NCBI GenBank assembly: GCA_021640185.1 | Contig: JAJXDX010000089.1 | Coordinates: forward strand, 1-7,534 | Length of the DNA: 7,534 bases | Source: Oscillospiraceae bacterium | Lineage (GTDB): Bacteria; Bacillota; Clostridia; Oscillospirales; Acutalibacteraceae | Direction: 5' to 3' | Part shown: in pieces, positions 1 to 6,303 of the stretch | Numbering within the stretch: the stretch's first letter is position 1 | Layout: every line of letters starts with the position of its first letter | Notes under the pieces: model-generated | Database searches by the model: none | Told to the model about the DNA's origin: nothing | Seen by the model: the letters and a program-made list of their open reading frames with translations, nothing else | Translations under genes and position numbers: made by a program

Positions 1-4
1 GGAT

Positions 5-691
5 ATGGCCATGAGAAAGAAGATACTGACCTTAGTGTTGGCGGCGGTGATCGCCGCCGTGGCGATCGCCGGGGCGTCCGTGGCGTACTTCACGGACACC
101 AAGACCGCGCAGAACGCCTTTACGATGGGCAACGTCAAGATCACGCTTGACGAGGCGCCCGTGGACGAGAGCGGCAGCGCCATCGACGGCGACCGCGTGA
201 CCGGCAACGAATACGGCATCGATGCCGTGTATCCGGGCGCGGTGCTGGACAAGGATCCGACCGTCCACAACACCGGCAAAAACGCAGCCTACATCCGCGC
301 CGTCGTGACCGTCGAGAACGGCATGAACTGGCTGGGGCTGTACAACGAGAACGTGTGGACCGCTCCGCAGGAGCCTGCGTTCATCGCGCTGATCAACGAT
401 ACCCTCGGTGAGGGCTGGGAGTTGGTCGATATCGCTTATGATATGTCCGGCCCCGGTCATCCCACCAGCGACTTCGTCGCTACGCTGAAATATACCGAGC
501 CGCTGACGGCCGGTGCCGACACGACGGCGATGTTCTCCAAGATCGCCTTCCCGGCGAAGCTGACCGAGAACGACGTGACCACCCGCATCGCGCAGGACGG
601 CTCGTTCTCGATCGACGTGGTCGCACAGGCCGTGCAGACCAACGGCTTTGCCACGTGGGAGGACGCGTTCGCGGCCTTTGACGGCAACTGA
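5..691 (+). CDS. TasA/camelysin-like secreted protein with SipW-type signal peptide
   Basis: Probably an exported structural protein of the TasA/CalY (camelysin) type, the class that forms extracellular fibres in Bacillus biofilms; the fibre role here is inferred. The N-terminus has basic residues (RKK, 4-6), a hydrophobic stretch (about 7-27) and then AYFTDTKTAQNAFTMGNVKI (27-46), the typical layout at the cleavage region of SipW-dependent proteins. A mid-protein NTGKNAAYIRA segment (89-99) and a C-terminal VVAQAVQTNGFA segment (205-216) are also usual in this group. There is no sortase signal or second membrane segment, so the mature protein should be released or assembled outside the cell. 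Two starts are possible: ATG at 5, or ATG at 11, which gives MRKK and suits a signal peptide better. The ribosome binding site lies left of the window, so the choice cannot be made. The NTG..AAYIRA segment recurs in the gene at 4189, marking the two as distant paralogues. Family is fairly sure; exact function is not. Confidence 0.85.
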   Translation: MAMRKKILTLVLAAVIAAVAIAGASVAYFTDTKTAQNAFTMGNVKITLDEAPVDESGSAIDGDRVTGNEYGIDAVYPGAVLDKDPTVHNTGKNAAYIRAVVTVENGMNWLGLYNENVWTAPQEPAFIALINDTLGEGWELVDIAYDMSGPGHPTSDFVATLKYTEPLTAGADTTAMFSKIAFPAKLTENDVTTRIAQDGSFSIDVVAQAVQTNGFATWEDAFAAFDGN

Positions 692-711
692 TCCGAAGGT
701 CATACCGACCG

Positions 712-738
712 TGGCTTGCCCCCTCGCGGGGCAAGCCA
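712..738. repeat. GC-rich perfect hairpin (first of two)
   Basis: An 11-base inverted repeat, TGGCTTGCCCC (712-722) and GGGGCAAGCCA (728-738), with a 5-base spacer. It starts 20 bases after the stop codon of the first gene. No T-tract follows, so it is not a classical Rho-independent terminator. It could be a transcript-end stabiliser, a partial terminator or one unit of an interspersed palindromic repeat. Its last bases (736-738) are shared with the next hairpin. Confidence 0.75.
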
Positions 739-781
739 TAGGAGGGTGCCCGGCGCGGGGCGGCGGGCATCCTCCTATGGC
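735..781. repeat. Long GC-rich hairpin (second of two)
   Basis: A 17-base inverted repeat: 735-751 (GCCATAGGAGGGTGCCC) pairs with 765-781 (GGGCATCCTCCTATGGC). One G-U wobble occurs at 746/770 and the loop is 13 bases, GC-rich. It is fused to the preceding hairpin by a 4-base overlap. The left arm contains AGGAGGG, which resembles a Shine-Dalgarno sequence but is not followed by a usable start, and the right arm is its complement. No T-tract follows. The arrangement looks like a REP- or MITE-like palindromic unit, but no second copy exists in this window to prove it repeats. Confidence 0.75.
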
Positions 782-884
782 CGCGGCGTTCGGCAAAAGG
801 CGACGGGACGAGGACACGCGGCGCAGATCCGGCACAAAACATCAATGTCCGCCGTCTTTGACGGGCGGGCAGCGGGACAAGATC

Positions 885-893
885 AAAGGGGGA
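885..893 (+). promoter_or_regulatory. Ribosome binding site of the large adhesin gene
   Basis: AAAGGGGGA lies 7 bases before the ATG at 901 and fixes that start. The same AAGGGGG form precedes the next two genes (4174-4180 and 4804-4810), which suggests the genes share an origin and expression style. Confidence 0.8.
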
Positions 894-900
894 CACGGAT

Positions 901-3900
901 ATGACGATGCAGACGAAAAGGCAGGCAGCAAGACCGCACGGCGGTCCGGTCAGGTGGCTGGTGCTGCTGCTGTGTGCGGCCGTCTTTTTCTCGTCCGTTT
1001 CGCTTGGACGGGTAGAGATGACCGCCAAGGCGGCGGGGGAAACGGTCACCGTGACGGTGAACTATGTTTATCAGTCGAACAACGCGATGGTGGCGCAGCC
1101 GTACACCGCGCAGATCGAAAAGGGCGCGGCATTCCAAAAAACGCTGCAGATCCCGCAGCTGTTCAACTACTCCGTTCCCACGGACGAGGCTGTCGGTCTT
1201 GGCGAGGGCATCGAGCTGTCCAAGGATGAGGCGAGTGGCCGGGTTACGCTGATCTTTGCGCTGGATGCGGTGGAGGAGGACGTCACCGTCACGCTCTACT
1301 ATGTTGCCGGAACGGCGAAATACACGGTGTATCACTATTATCAGAACTTGGAGAACGACGGTTACGCGCAGGATCCGAAGATCGTGGAGCTGACCGGCGA
1401 TATCGACGCCTATACGCAGGCAGTGGCGAACAATAAGCACGGCTACCGCTGCAAGGGCGTCCCGCAGACGACGATCGCGGCGGACGGCTCGACGAAGGTC
1501 GAGATCTATTACGACCGTGAGTTCTACACCGTGATCTTTGACGCGAAGGGCGGCATCAACGGGCCGGAGCCGATCTATGCCAAATACGGCACGACCTTTG
1601 AGGCGAAGGATATCAACGAGCCGAAACGCGAGGGCTACACCTTCCTTGGCTGGCAGCCGGAGCTGGAGGGCACGGTCACGGTCACGGATAACGTGACCTA
1701 TACGGCGCAGTGGCAGCCGAAAAAGGGACAGGCGGACTATACCATCGTCATTTGGGGGCAGAACGCCAATGATGATGAATATTCCCACTTGGACTCGTAC
1801 GAGGCTTGGGGCAACGTGGGCAACGAGATCACGTGGGACGAGAACACACTGATCAGCCACGTGCATACCGACGATTGCTGGATGCTGACGTGTGGACAAG
1901 AAGGGCATACGCATACCGAGGCGTGCCTGAGCTGTACACACGTACACAATGCGGCTTGCTATGGGGGCGGAAGTCAGGAAACGCCCTATGACGGCAAGAC
2001 GAATTCGGACAAAGATAACATTGAACAGTTTACAGATTTGTTGGGTACGCTTCAAAATGGCTATGTCTACCGTGTAAAGTGTGATGGTGCTACAACAACA
2101 AAGGGATATGATAAGTACTATCTCTATTTTAACGATACATGGTACTTGGCGAGTGCTGCTGCTTGCGACGGCGTTGCGCTAAAACAAAGCGAAAAAACAA
2201 ATGCGCACGATCATTCGGGGAACATATTTACGGGCAATAACAAAGACCAGTTCTGGGTATACAAAGCTAAATTATCCTGCACGCACACCCACGACAGCAC
2301 CTGCTATTCCTGCGGCAAAGAAGAACACACGCATTCCGACAAGTGCGGAACGCTGACGTGCGGGCAGAGCGACACGCCCAAGCGCTATATGCGGGACATC
2401 CGGCCGGACGATGCGCTGTGGAAGTACGAGCGCAGCGACACCGTGACGGTCGATGCCGACCGCTCGACCGTGCTCAACGTGTATTTTGTGCGAAGAGAGT
2501 TCACGCTGTCGTTCCGGAAGGCAAAATCTGACCGCGACGACTACGGAACGATCAAGGCCCGCTGGGGCAAGAACATCGCGGACGAATACGATGCGATCGT
2601 TAAAACAGCAGGCAGCAGCTTCTGGAGCGAGAACCGGGATGCCGGCGAACCGTGGACGAACTATATCGGCGTGATGCCGCAAAGGAATATCGTCTATTAT
2701 CGCTATATGCCTGGCGGGTCCGGTTCGAGCACGATGACCTATTACGGCGAAGATCTGAATGGGACGTACCAAATGATCTTCTCCCTGACGTTCGCCGGGA
2801 CGAATTATTCCGTTTCGGACGAAGACCGGTACGAGTTCGAAGGCTTTACCTACGACCACGGGTCCGAAAACAACGCTCCTTGCGACGGAGCAAAGTTTTA
2901 TTATCGCCGGAATAGCTACACGCTCAACTTCTACTCCGCTTCGAACAGCGAGACGGACAGAACGGAAAGCGTAAAATATCAAAACCCGCTTGGCCAGTAC
3001 GACTATGATCCGACCGCCAAACCGTCCGGCGTCGAGCCGGATGCCATATTCGTCGGCTGGTACCTGAACCCCGAGCGCACGGGCGAGCGGTTCAATCTGG
3101 CCGCGCACACGATGCTCTCGCATGATATCGCGCTTTATGCCAAGTGGGTCAACGGCCTGTACACCGTGCGCACCTATACGGATGACACGATGCAGACCCT
3201 GTACACCTACGACGGCTATACCGGCGTGCAGAAGGACATCGAGAAATATGCCTTGGCGACGGCACCGACCGCCCCGCAAAAGGACGACTATACGTTCGTC
3301 GGCTGGTTCTATCGGGACGGCGACACGGAAAAGATCTTCTCCTTCACGATGCCGATCACACGAAATTACGACCTGTATCCCAAATTCTCGCAGCCGATGG
3401 CGGTCGGGTACACGGTGCACTACTATAAGGAAGGGACGACAGAACCGGTAGCGAGCGACGAAACAAGATCCGTTCAGATCGGCACGACGGTGACGGAAAA
3501 GGCCAAGATGGGCACGCAGCTGAACCTGCTGCCCGAAGATCAGCGAAGCAGGTATTATCCGACGAACACCGGCACGAGCGAGATCATCCATCGGTCGGGG
3601 CAGGAGATCACCTTTTATTATAAAGAGGCAGCCTCCATGCAGTATACGGTGCATTATCAGGACGCGAACGGTAATGATCTGCTCGAACCGGTGCCGAAAA
3701 CGACCGAGTATTCCACCGTGACCGAGGAGTATGTGCCGATCCCGAATTACGCGCCGCGGCAGTATTCGATCACGCAGGATCTGTCGTCGGACGAGGAGCA
3801 GAACAAGATCATTTTCATCTATGACCCGACGCTGACGACGCTGACGATCCGCAAGACCGGCTGGGCTGCGATCGACGAAGGGCAGACCTTCCTGTTCACC

Positions 3901-4173
3901 GTCCGCGGCACGGACGAGAACACTCGCGACATCGCGCTGACCGTGACCGTCCACGGCAACGGGAAAACGACCGTGGCCGAGCTGCCGGTCGGAAGCTATA
4001 CCGTGACGGAGATGACCGATTGGTCGTGGCGCTATACGCCGCAGGGCGGCGCAGCGCAGACGGTCACGGCCGGTGCGGAGGGCGCCGAGCTGACGTTCGT
4101 CAACGGCAGAACGGAAGAAAAATGGCTGGACGGCGGTGCTTTTGCGGTCAATCTGTTCGGCGTGACACGGTAA
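901..4173 (+). CDS. Large secreted multidomain adhesin-like protein (InlB B-repeats, MucBP-like repeats, His/Cys-rich array, CnaB-like C-terminal domain)
   Basis: Probably a cell-surface or matrix adhesin of 1090 residues; the ligand is unknown. A signal peptide spans about 1-45 (hydrophobic 20-33, AKAAG at 43-46). The order after it is: a beta-rich module (49-135); a MucBP-like repeat (138-205, starting YTVYHYYQ); an InlB/Listeria-Bacteroides repeat (208-272, with EGYTFLGW and YTAQW); a His/Cys-rich array in two blocks (320-353 and 460-487) split by an insert of about 100 residues; a beta-rich linker (490-670); two more InlB-type repeats (671-750 with FVGWYLNP and LYAKW; 755-830 with YTFVGWFYRDG); two MucBP-like repeats (836-908, 914-975); and a prealbumin/CnaB-like domain (978-1069). 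The tail (WLDGGAFAVNLFGVTR) has no LPXTG-like motif, membrane helix or basic end, so it is not self-anchored. Bases 1981-2280 are markedly AT-richer than the rest. The ATG at 901 is set by the ribosome binding site 7 bases upstream. The next gene follows after 15 bases. Module boundaries are approximate. Confidence 0.88.
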   Translation: MTMQTKRQAARPHGGPVRWLVLLLCAAVFFSSVSLGRVEMTAKAAGETVTVTVNYVYQSNNAMVAQPYTAQIEKGAAFQKTLQIPQLFNYSVPTDEAVGLGEGIELSKDEASGRVTLIFALDAVEEDVTVTLYYVAGTAKYTVYHYYQNLENDGYAQDPKIVELTGDIDAYTQAVANNKHGYRCKGVPQTTIAADGSTKVEIYYDREFYTVIFDAKGGINGPEPIYAKYGTTFEAKDINEPKREGYTFLGWQPELEGTVTVTDNVTYTAQWQPKKGQADYTIVIWGQNANDDEYSHLDSYEAWGNVGNEITWDENTLISHVHTDDCWMLTCGQEGHTHTEACLSCTHVHNAACYGGGSQETPYDGKTNSDKDNIEQFTDLLGTLQNGYVYRVKCDGATTTKGYDKYYLYFNDTWYLASAAACDGVALKQSEKTNAHDHSGNIFTGNNKDQFWVYKAKLSCTHTHDSTCYSCGKEEHTHSDKCGTLTCGQSDTPKRYMRDIRPDDALWKYERSDTVTVDADRSTVLNVYFVRREFTLSFRKAKSDRDDYGTIKARWGKNIADEYDAIVKTAGSSFWSENRDAGEPWTNYIGVMPQRNIVYYRYMPGGSGSSTMTYYGEDLNGTYQMIFSLTFAGTNYSVSDEDRYEFEGFTYDHGSENNAPCDGAKFYYRRNSYTLNFYSASNSETDRTESVKYQNPLGQYDYDPTAKPSGVEPDAIFVGWYLNPERTGERFNLAAHTMLSHDIALYAKWVNGLYTVRTYTDDTMQTLYTYDGYTGVQKDIEKYALATAPTAPQKDDYTFVGWFYRDGDTEKIFSFTMPITRNYDLYPKFSQPMAVGYTVHYYKEGTTEPVASDETRSVQIGTTVTEKAKMGTQLNLLPEDQRSRYYPTNTGTSEIIHRSGQEITFYYKEAASMQYTVHYQDANGNDLLEPVPKTTEYSTVTEEYVPIPNYAPRQYSITQDLSSDEEQNKIIFIYDPTLTTLTIRKTGWAAIDEGQTFLFTVRGTDENTRDIALTVTVHGNGKTTVAELPVGSYTVTEMTDWSWRYTPQGGAAQTVTAGAEGAELTFVNGRTEEKWLDGGAFAVNLFGVTR
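1975..2277 (+). other. AT-rich insert module within the adhesin gene
   Basis: By hand count, 1981-2280 is about 42% GC (127 of 300), against about 68% in sampled 60-base stretches on either side (1621-1680 and 2401-2460). The segment stays in frame and encodes residues of about 359-459. They are rich in Asp, Asn, Lys and aromatic residues (for example YDKYYLYFNDTWYLA at 403-417), with Cys at 394 and 422. It lies exactly between the two His/Cys blocks. I do not recognise the fold. The likely origin is domain acquisition by recombination, though relaxed composition of a fast-evolving region is an alternative. Confidence 0.65.
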
Positions 4174-4188
4174 AAGGGGGATGATCAC

Positions 4189-4821
4189 ATGAATATCGGA
4201 CAGCATAGCGACAGACCCGAGCGGCACGCGCCCCGGCGTGCGCGCCGCCGCAGACGGCTTTTTGCCCTGCTTGCCGCCGCCGTTTTGGTATCCGCCCTTG
4301 CCGTGGGCGGGACGGTCGCCTTCATCCTGACGCAAACGGAAGAAAAGGTGAACGTTTTTGCGCCGGCGAAGGTGGCCTGTGCCGTGACAGAAACGTTTGA
4401 CGGCACGACGAAACGCGACGTTGCGGTCAAGAACACCGGCGATACCGCGGCGTACATCCGGGCGGCGGTCATCGTCACGTGGATGAAGGACGGGAACGCC
4501 GCCGACCAGAGCGTGACGGCGCGTCTGCCGCAGGAAGGGACGGACTACGAACTCGCTTACGCGAACGATGGCTGGCTGCAAGGCGCGGACGGCTATTGGT
4601 ATTATCCCGATCCCGTCGCGCCGCAGGACAGCACCGGCAAGCTGATCGAAAGCTGCGTGCAGCTGGCGGGGGCGAACGTGCCGGACGGCTATCACCTGTC
4701 GGTCGAGATCGCGGCCTCCGCCATCCAGTCGGTGCCGGAAACGGTCGTCGCGGACGAATGGCACGTCGTTTTGAACGACGGTAAGATCACTGCCGCTAAC
4801 GGGAAGGGGGCGGGAGAATGA
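4189..4821 (+). CDS. TasA-like exported protein, second paralogue
   Basis: A 210-residue exported protein, likely a minor fibre subunit or partner of the adhesin (inferred). It has an unusually long, very basic N-terminus (PRRARRRRRL, 15-24) before a hydrophobic segment (25-46) and then AFILTQTEEKVNVFAPAKV (44-62), a degenerate SipW-type cleavage region that lacks the usual YFTD. The body shares KNTGDTAAYIRAAV (81-94) with the NTGKNAAYIRA of the first gene, and has the family-like IAASAIQS segment (174-181). Two cysteines (64 and 156) could form a disulfide. Start choice: AAGGGGG at 4174-4180 is 8 bases before the ATG at 4189; the earlier ATG at 4181 runs into TGA after three codons. The stop overlaps the next start as ATGA (4818-4821), implying translational coupling. 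There is no sortase motif. Family placement rests on motif-level similarity and is moderately sure. Confidence 0.82.
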   Translation: MNIGQHSDRPERHAPRRARRRRRLFALLAAAVLVSALAVGGTVAFILTQTEEKVNVFAPAKVACAVTETFDGTTKRDVAVKNTGDTAAYIRAAVIVTWMKDGNAADQSVTARLPQEGTDYELAYANDGWLQGADGYWYYPDPVAPQDSTGKLIESCVQLAGANVPDGYHLSVEIAASAIQSVPETVVADEWHVVLNDGKITAANGKGAGE

Positions 4822-5486
4822 AACAGCCGATGAAGGCTCTGACCGGCCTTGTGCTGGCGGCGCTCCTGCTGTTGACCTTTACCGTCGGCGCTTTGGCCGA
4901 CGGGCGGGTCACGTATGACGGCGATGCCCGGACGTTCATCTTTGCGCCCGGCAGCGCGTATTCGCCCACCGACCTGTTCACGGAAACGAAGGGCATGATG
5001 CCCGGCGACCGGATCACGCAGAAGGTGACGATCGACAACAAGATCGAGAAAAACGTCAAGATCAAGATCTATCTGCGTTCTCTCGGGGCTGAGGACGGCT
5101 CGGCGGACCTCCTGTCCCGGCTGGCGCTGACCGTGAAGCAGGACGGCGGGAGCGAGTTGTTCGCCGCCCCGGCCGACCGGACGGCGCAGCTGACCGATTG
5201 GGTGTGCTTGGGCACGGTCTATTCCGGCGGGAAGATCGACCTTGATCTGACGCTGGACGTGCCGCTTGATCTGGACGACCGTTTTCAGGATGCCGTGGGG
5301 TATCTGGATTGGCAGTTTAGGGTCGAGGAGCTGCCGGTCGACCCCGACGATCCCAAGCCGCCAAAAACGGGCGACACGTTCGCTCTCGCGCCGTGGCTGA
5401 TCGCTGCGGGCGGCAGCGTGTCGGCGATCGTCATCCTACTGACGGCGCGCAGAAAGACCTGGAAAAAGGCGGGCCACGCCAAGTAA
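4818..5486 (+). CDS. Sortase-anchored small surface protein with PPKTG sorting signal
   Basis: A 222-residue protein predicted to be covalently fixed to the cell wall. It has a signal peptide (1-27, hydrophobic 10-24, ALA before Asp28). A beta-rich domain follows (about 28-170), with MMPGDRITQKVTIDNK (60-75) and IKIYLRSLG (82-90), a strand pattern like that of TasA-type proteins. A short acidic Pro/Asp linker (172-180) leads to PPKTGD (181-186), a hydrophobic helix (189-209) and a basic tail (RRKTWKK). This is the classical sorting-signal layout, with PP instead of LP. PPKTG is among the motifs reported for Clostridioides difficile sortase B, so a class B-like sortase is the expected partner; none is in the window. 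The ATG at 4818 overlaps the upstream stop and has AAGGGGG at 4804-4810. It is the only member of the four-gene block with an anchor and may tether the others. A single Cys (130) is present. Confidence 0.87.
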   Translation: MKQPMKALTGLVLAALLLLTFTVGALADGRVTYDGDARTFIFAPGSAYSPTDLFTETKGMMPGDRITQKVTIDNKIEKNVKIKIYLRSLGAEDGSADLLSRLALTVKQDGGSELFAAPADRTAQLTDWVCLGTVYSGGKIDLDLTLDVPLDLDDRFQDAVGYLDWQFRVEELPVDPDDPKPPKTGDTFALAPWLIAAGGSVSAIVILLTARRKTWKKAGHAK

Positions 5487-5499
5487 AACAGGGCAAACG

Positions 5500-5545
5500 G
5501 GATCCAACCGCCGACCGGTCGCGCGGATGGATCCATGCTTTTTTT
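5500..5545 (+). terminator. Candidate Rho-independent terminator after the surface-protein block
   Basis: GGATCCAACCGC (5500-5511) pairs with GCGGATGGATCC (5523-5534), 12 base pairs with one A-A mismatch. The 11-base loop contains the small palindrome GACCGGTC. After four bases comes a run of seven T (5539-5545). The gap between stem and T-run makes it weaker than ideal. It begins 13 bases after the stop at 5486 and ends directly against the ribosome binding site of the next gene. Confidence 0.6.
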
Positions 5546-5553
5546 GAAGGAGG
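5546..5553 (+). promoter_or_regulatory. Ribosome binding site that sets the AP2 gene start
   Basis: GAAGGAGG ends 10 bases before the ATG at 5564. It decides for this start over the in-frame ATG at 5393, which lies inside the preceding gene and would read through the hairpin and T-run as protein. The motif touches the T-run of the candidate terminator. Confidence 0.8.
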
Positions 5554-5563
5554 CGAACGGCGC

Positions 5564-6241
5564 ATGAACAAACGGGACCTGACCGGGCAGCGGTTCGGCA
5601 AACTGACGGTCCTGCGGCGCGCGGACGCGCCGCAGGACGGCAAGCCTGCGGGCGACCGCTGGTTGTGCCGCTGCGACTGCGGCGGCGAGGTGACCGTCCT
5701 TGGCGCGAACCTTGTGCGCGGACACACGAAAAGCTGCGGTTGCCTGAAGGAAAACGACTTGACCGGCCACCACATCGACGCGCTGACGGTGCTTGGCCGC
5801 TCGGACGAATACGCAAAGCGCGGCAAGCGCCGCGTCCGCCTGTGGGTGTGCCGGTGCGACTGCGGCGCGATCACCTACAAGGCGACGGACACGCTGACCG
5901 CCGGTGTGGAGAACAGCTGCGCAGCGTGTGCGCAAAAGCATAACGCCGCCTGCGCCAGAGACAACGCCGGATTCGTCGACGGGACGCAGCTGTGCAAGAT
6001 CCGCGACCTGCGGCCGAGCGCCGCGAACACCAGCGGCTGCCGTGGCGTGACGTTCAACAAGCGCACCGCCCGGTGGGAGGCCGTGATCATCTTCCGCCAA
6101 AAGCGGACGCGGCTTGGCAGCTTTAAGCGGTTCGAGGATGCCGTGGAGGCGAGGAAAAAGGCCGAGCAGCGGGTTTTTGGCGAGTTCCTCGACACGGTCG
6201 GGGCGGGCGAGAGCGGCGAGCCGCTCCGCCGCGCCGAATAA
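5564..6241 (+). CDS. AP2-domain DNA-binding protein with two Cys-rich knuckles
   Basis: A 225-residue predicted DNA-binding protein. Two tandem units of about 60 residues each open with DLTG (5-8 and 65-68) and LTVL, and contain CRCDCG (35-40 and 96-101). The first ends with SCGC (57-60). The second is altered to SCAAC (118-122). Each cluster can hold a metal ion, probably zinc. The C-terminal part (about 154-208) looks like an AP2/ERF domain: SGCRGVTFNKRTARWEA, then a Lys/Arg-rich strand, LGSFKRFEDAVEAR and an ending helix. In bacteria and phages this domain often accompanies HNH homing nucleases, but no HNH motif is visible here. It is therefore either a stand-alone regulator or a remnant or relative of a mobile-element protein. 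The start at 5564 is supported by GAAGGAGG upstream. There is no signal peptide, so it is cytoplasmic and unlike the exported proteins before it. It ends 62 bases before the convergent transporter gene. Confidence 0.83.
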   Translation: MNKRDLTGQRFGKLTVLRRADAPQDGKPAGDRWLCRCDCGGEVTVLGANLVRGHTKSCGCLKENDLTGHHIDALTVLGRSDEYAKRGKRRVRLWVCRCDCGAITYKATDTLTAGVENSCAACAQKHNAACARDNAGFVDGTQLCKIRDLRPSAANTSGCRGVTFNKRTARWEAVIIFRQKRTRLGSFKRFEDAVEARKKAEQRVFGEFLDTVGAGESGEPLRRAE

Positions 6242-6249
6242 AAACAGGC

Positions 6250-6293
6250 AAAAACACGGCCGCCCGGTGTTCACTGAACACCGGGCGGCCGTG
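6250..6293 (-). terminator. Strong hairpin terminator between convergent genes
   Basis: A perfect 19-base inverted repeat, 6255-6273 (starts CACGGCCGCC) and 6275-6293 (ends GGCGGCCGTG). On the minus strand the stem is followed at once by five T (6254-6250) and, a few bases on, a second T-run (6244-6240). It starts 10 bases beyond the stop of the transporter gene, so it is a good terminator for that gene. On the plus strand only CTTTGCGCATTTA follows, so it would serve the AP2 gene less well, though it may still act in both directions. Confidence 0.88.
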
Positions 6294-6303
6294 CTTTGCG
6301 CAT

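Noticed and set aside
712..781. The tandem inverted repeats read as a CRISPR array.
   Set aside because: The two hairpins differ in sequence and there are no direct repeats with regular spacers.
858..886. A possible promoter: TTGACG at 858-863 with GATCAA at 881-886.
   Set aside because: The -10 match is poor (3 of 6) and overlaps the ribosome binding site at 885-893, so a transcript from it would lack that site.
648..1229. A 193-codon plus-strand frame bridging the first two genes.
   Set aside because: It overlaps the end of the first gene, the hairpins and the signal peptide region of the adhesin in another frame. The product is compositionally odd and no ribosome binding site precedes it.
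883..2055. A 390-codon minus-strand frame opposite the 5' part of the adhesin gene.
   Set aside because: Same pattern as above: low-complexity, Arg/Val/Leu-rich shadow product, and it extends across the adhesin start and its ribosome binding site.
2272..4764. A very long open frame on the minus strand (about 830 codons), opposite the adhesin gene.
   Set aside because: It runs across two real genes on the other strand. Its product is Arg/His/Val-rich without domains or a signal, and no ribosome binding site supports it. GC-rich third positions readily keep such antisense frames open.
5393..5563. N-terminal extension of the AP2 protein to the ATG at 5393.
   Set aside because: It would overlap the end of the PPKTG protein and translate the hairpin and T-run. 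A strong GAAGGAGG supports the ATG at 5564, where the first DLTG unit begins.
6255..6293. The long palindrome read as a mobile-element end or attachment site.
   Set aside because: Its place between convergent stops and the adjacent T-runs on the minus strand fit a terminator fully; there is no target duplication or integrase nearby.
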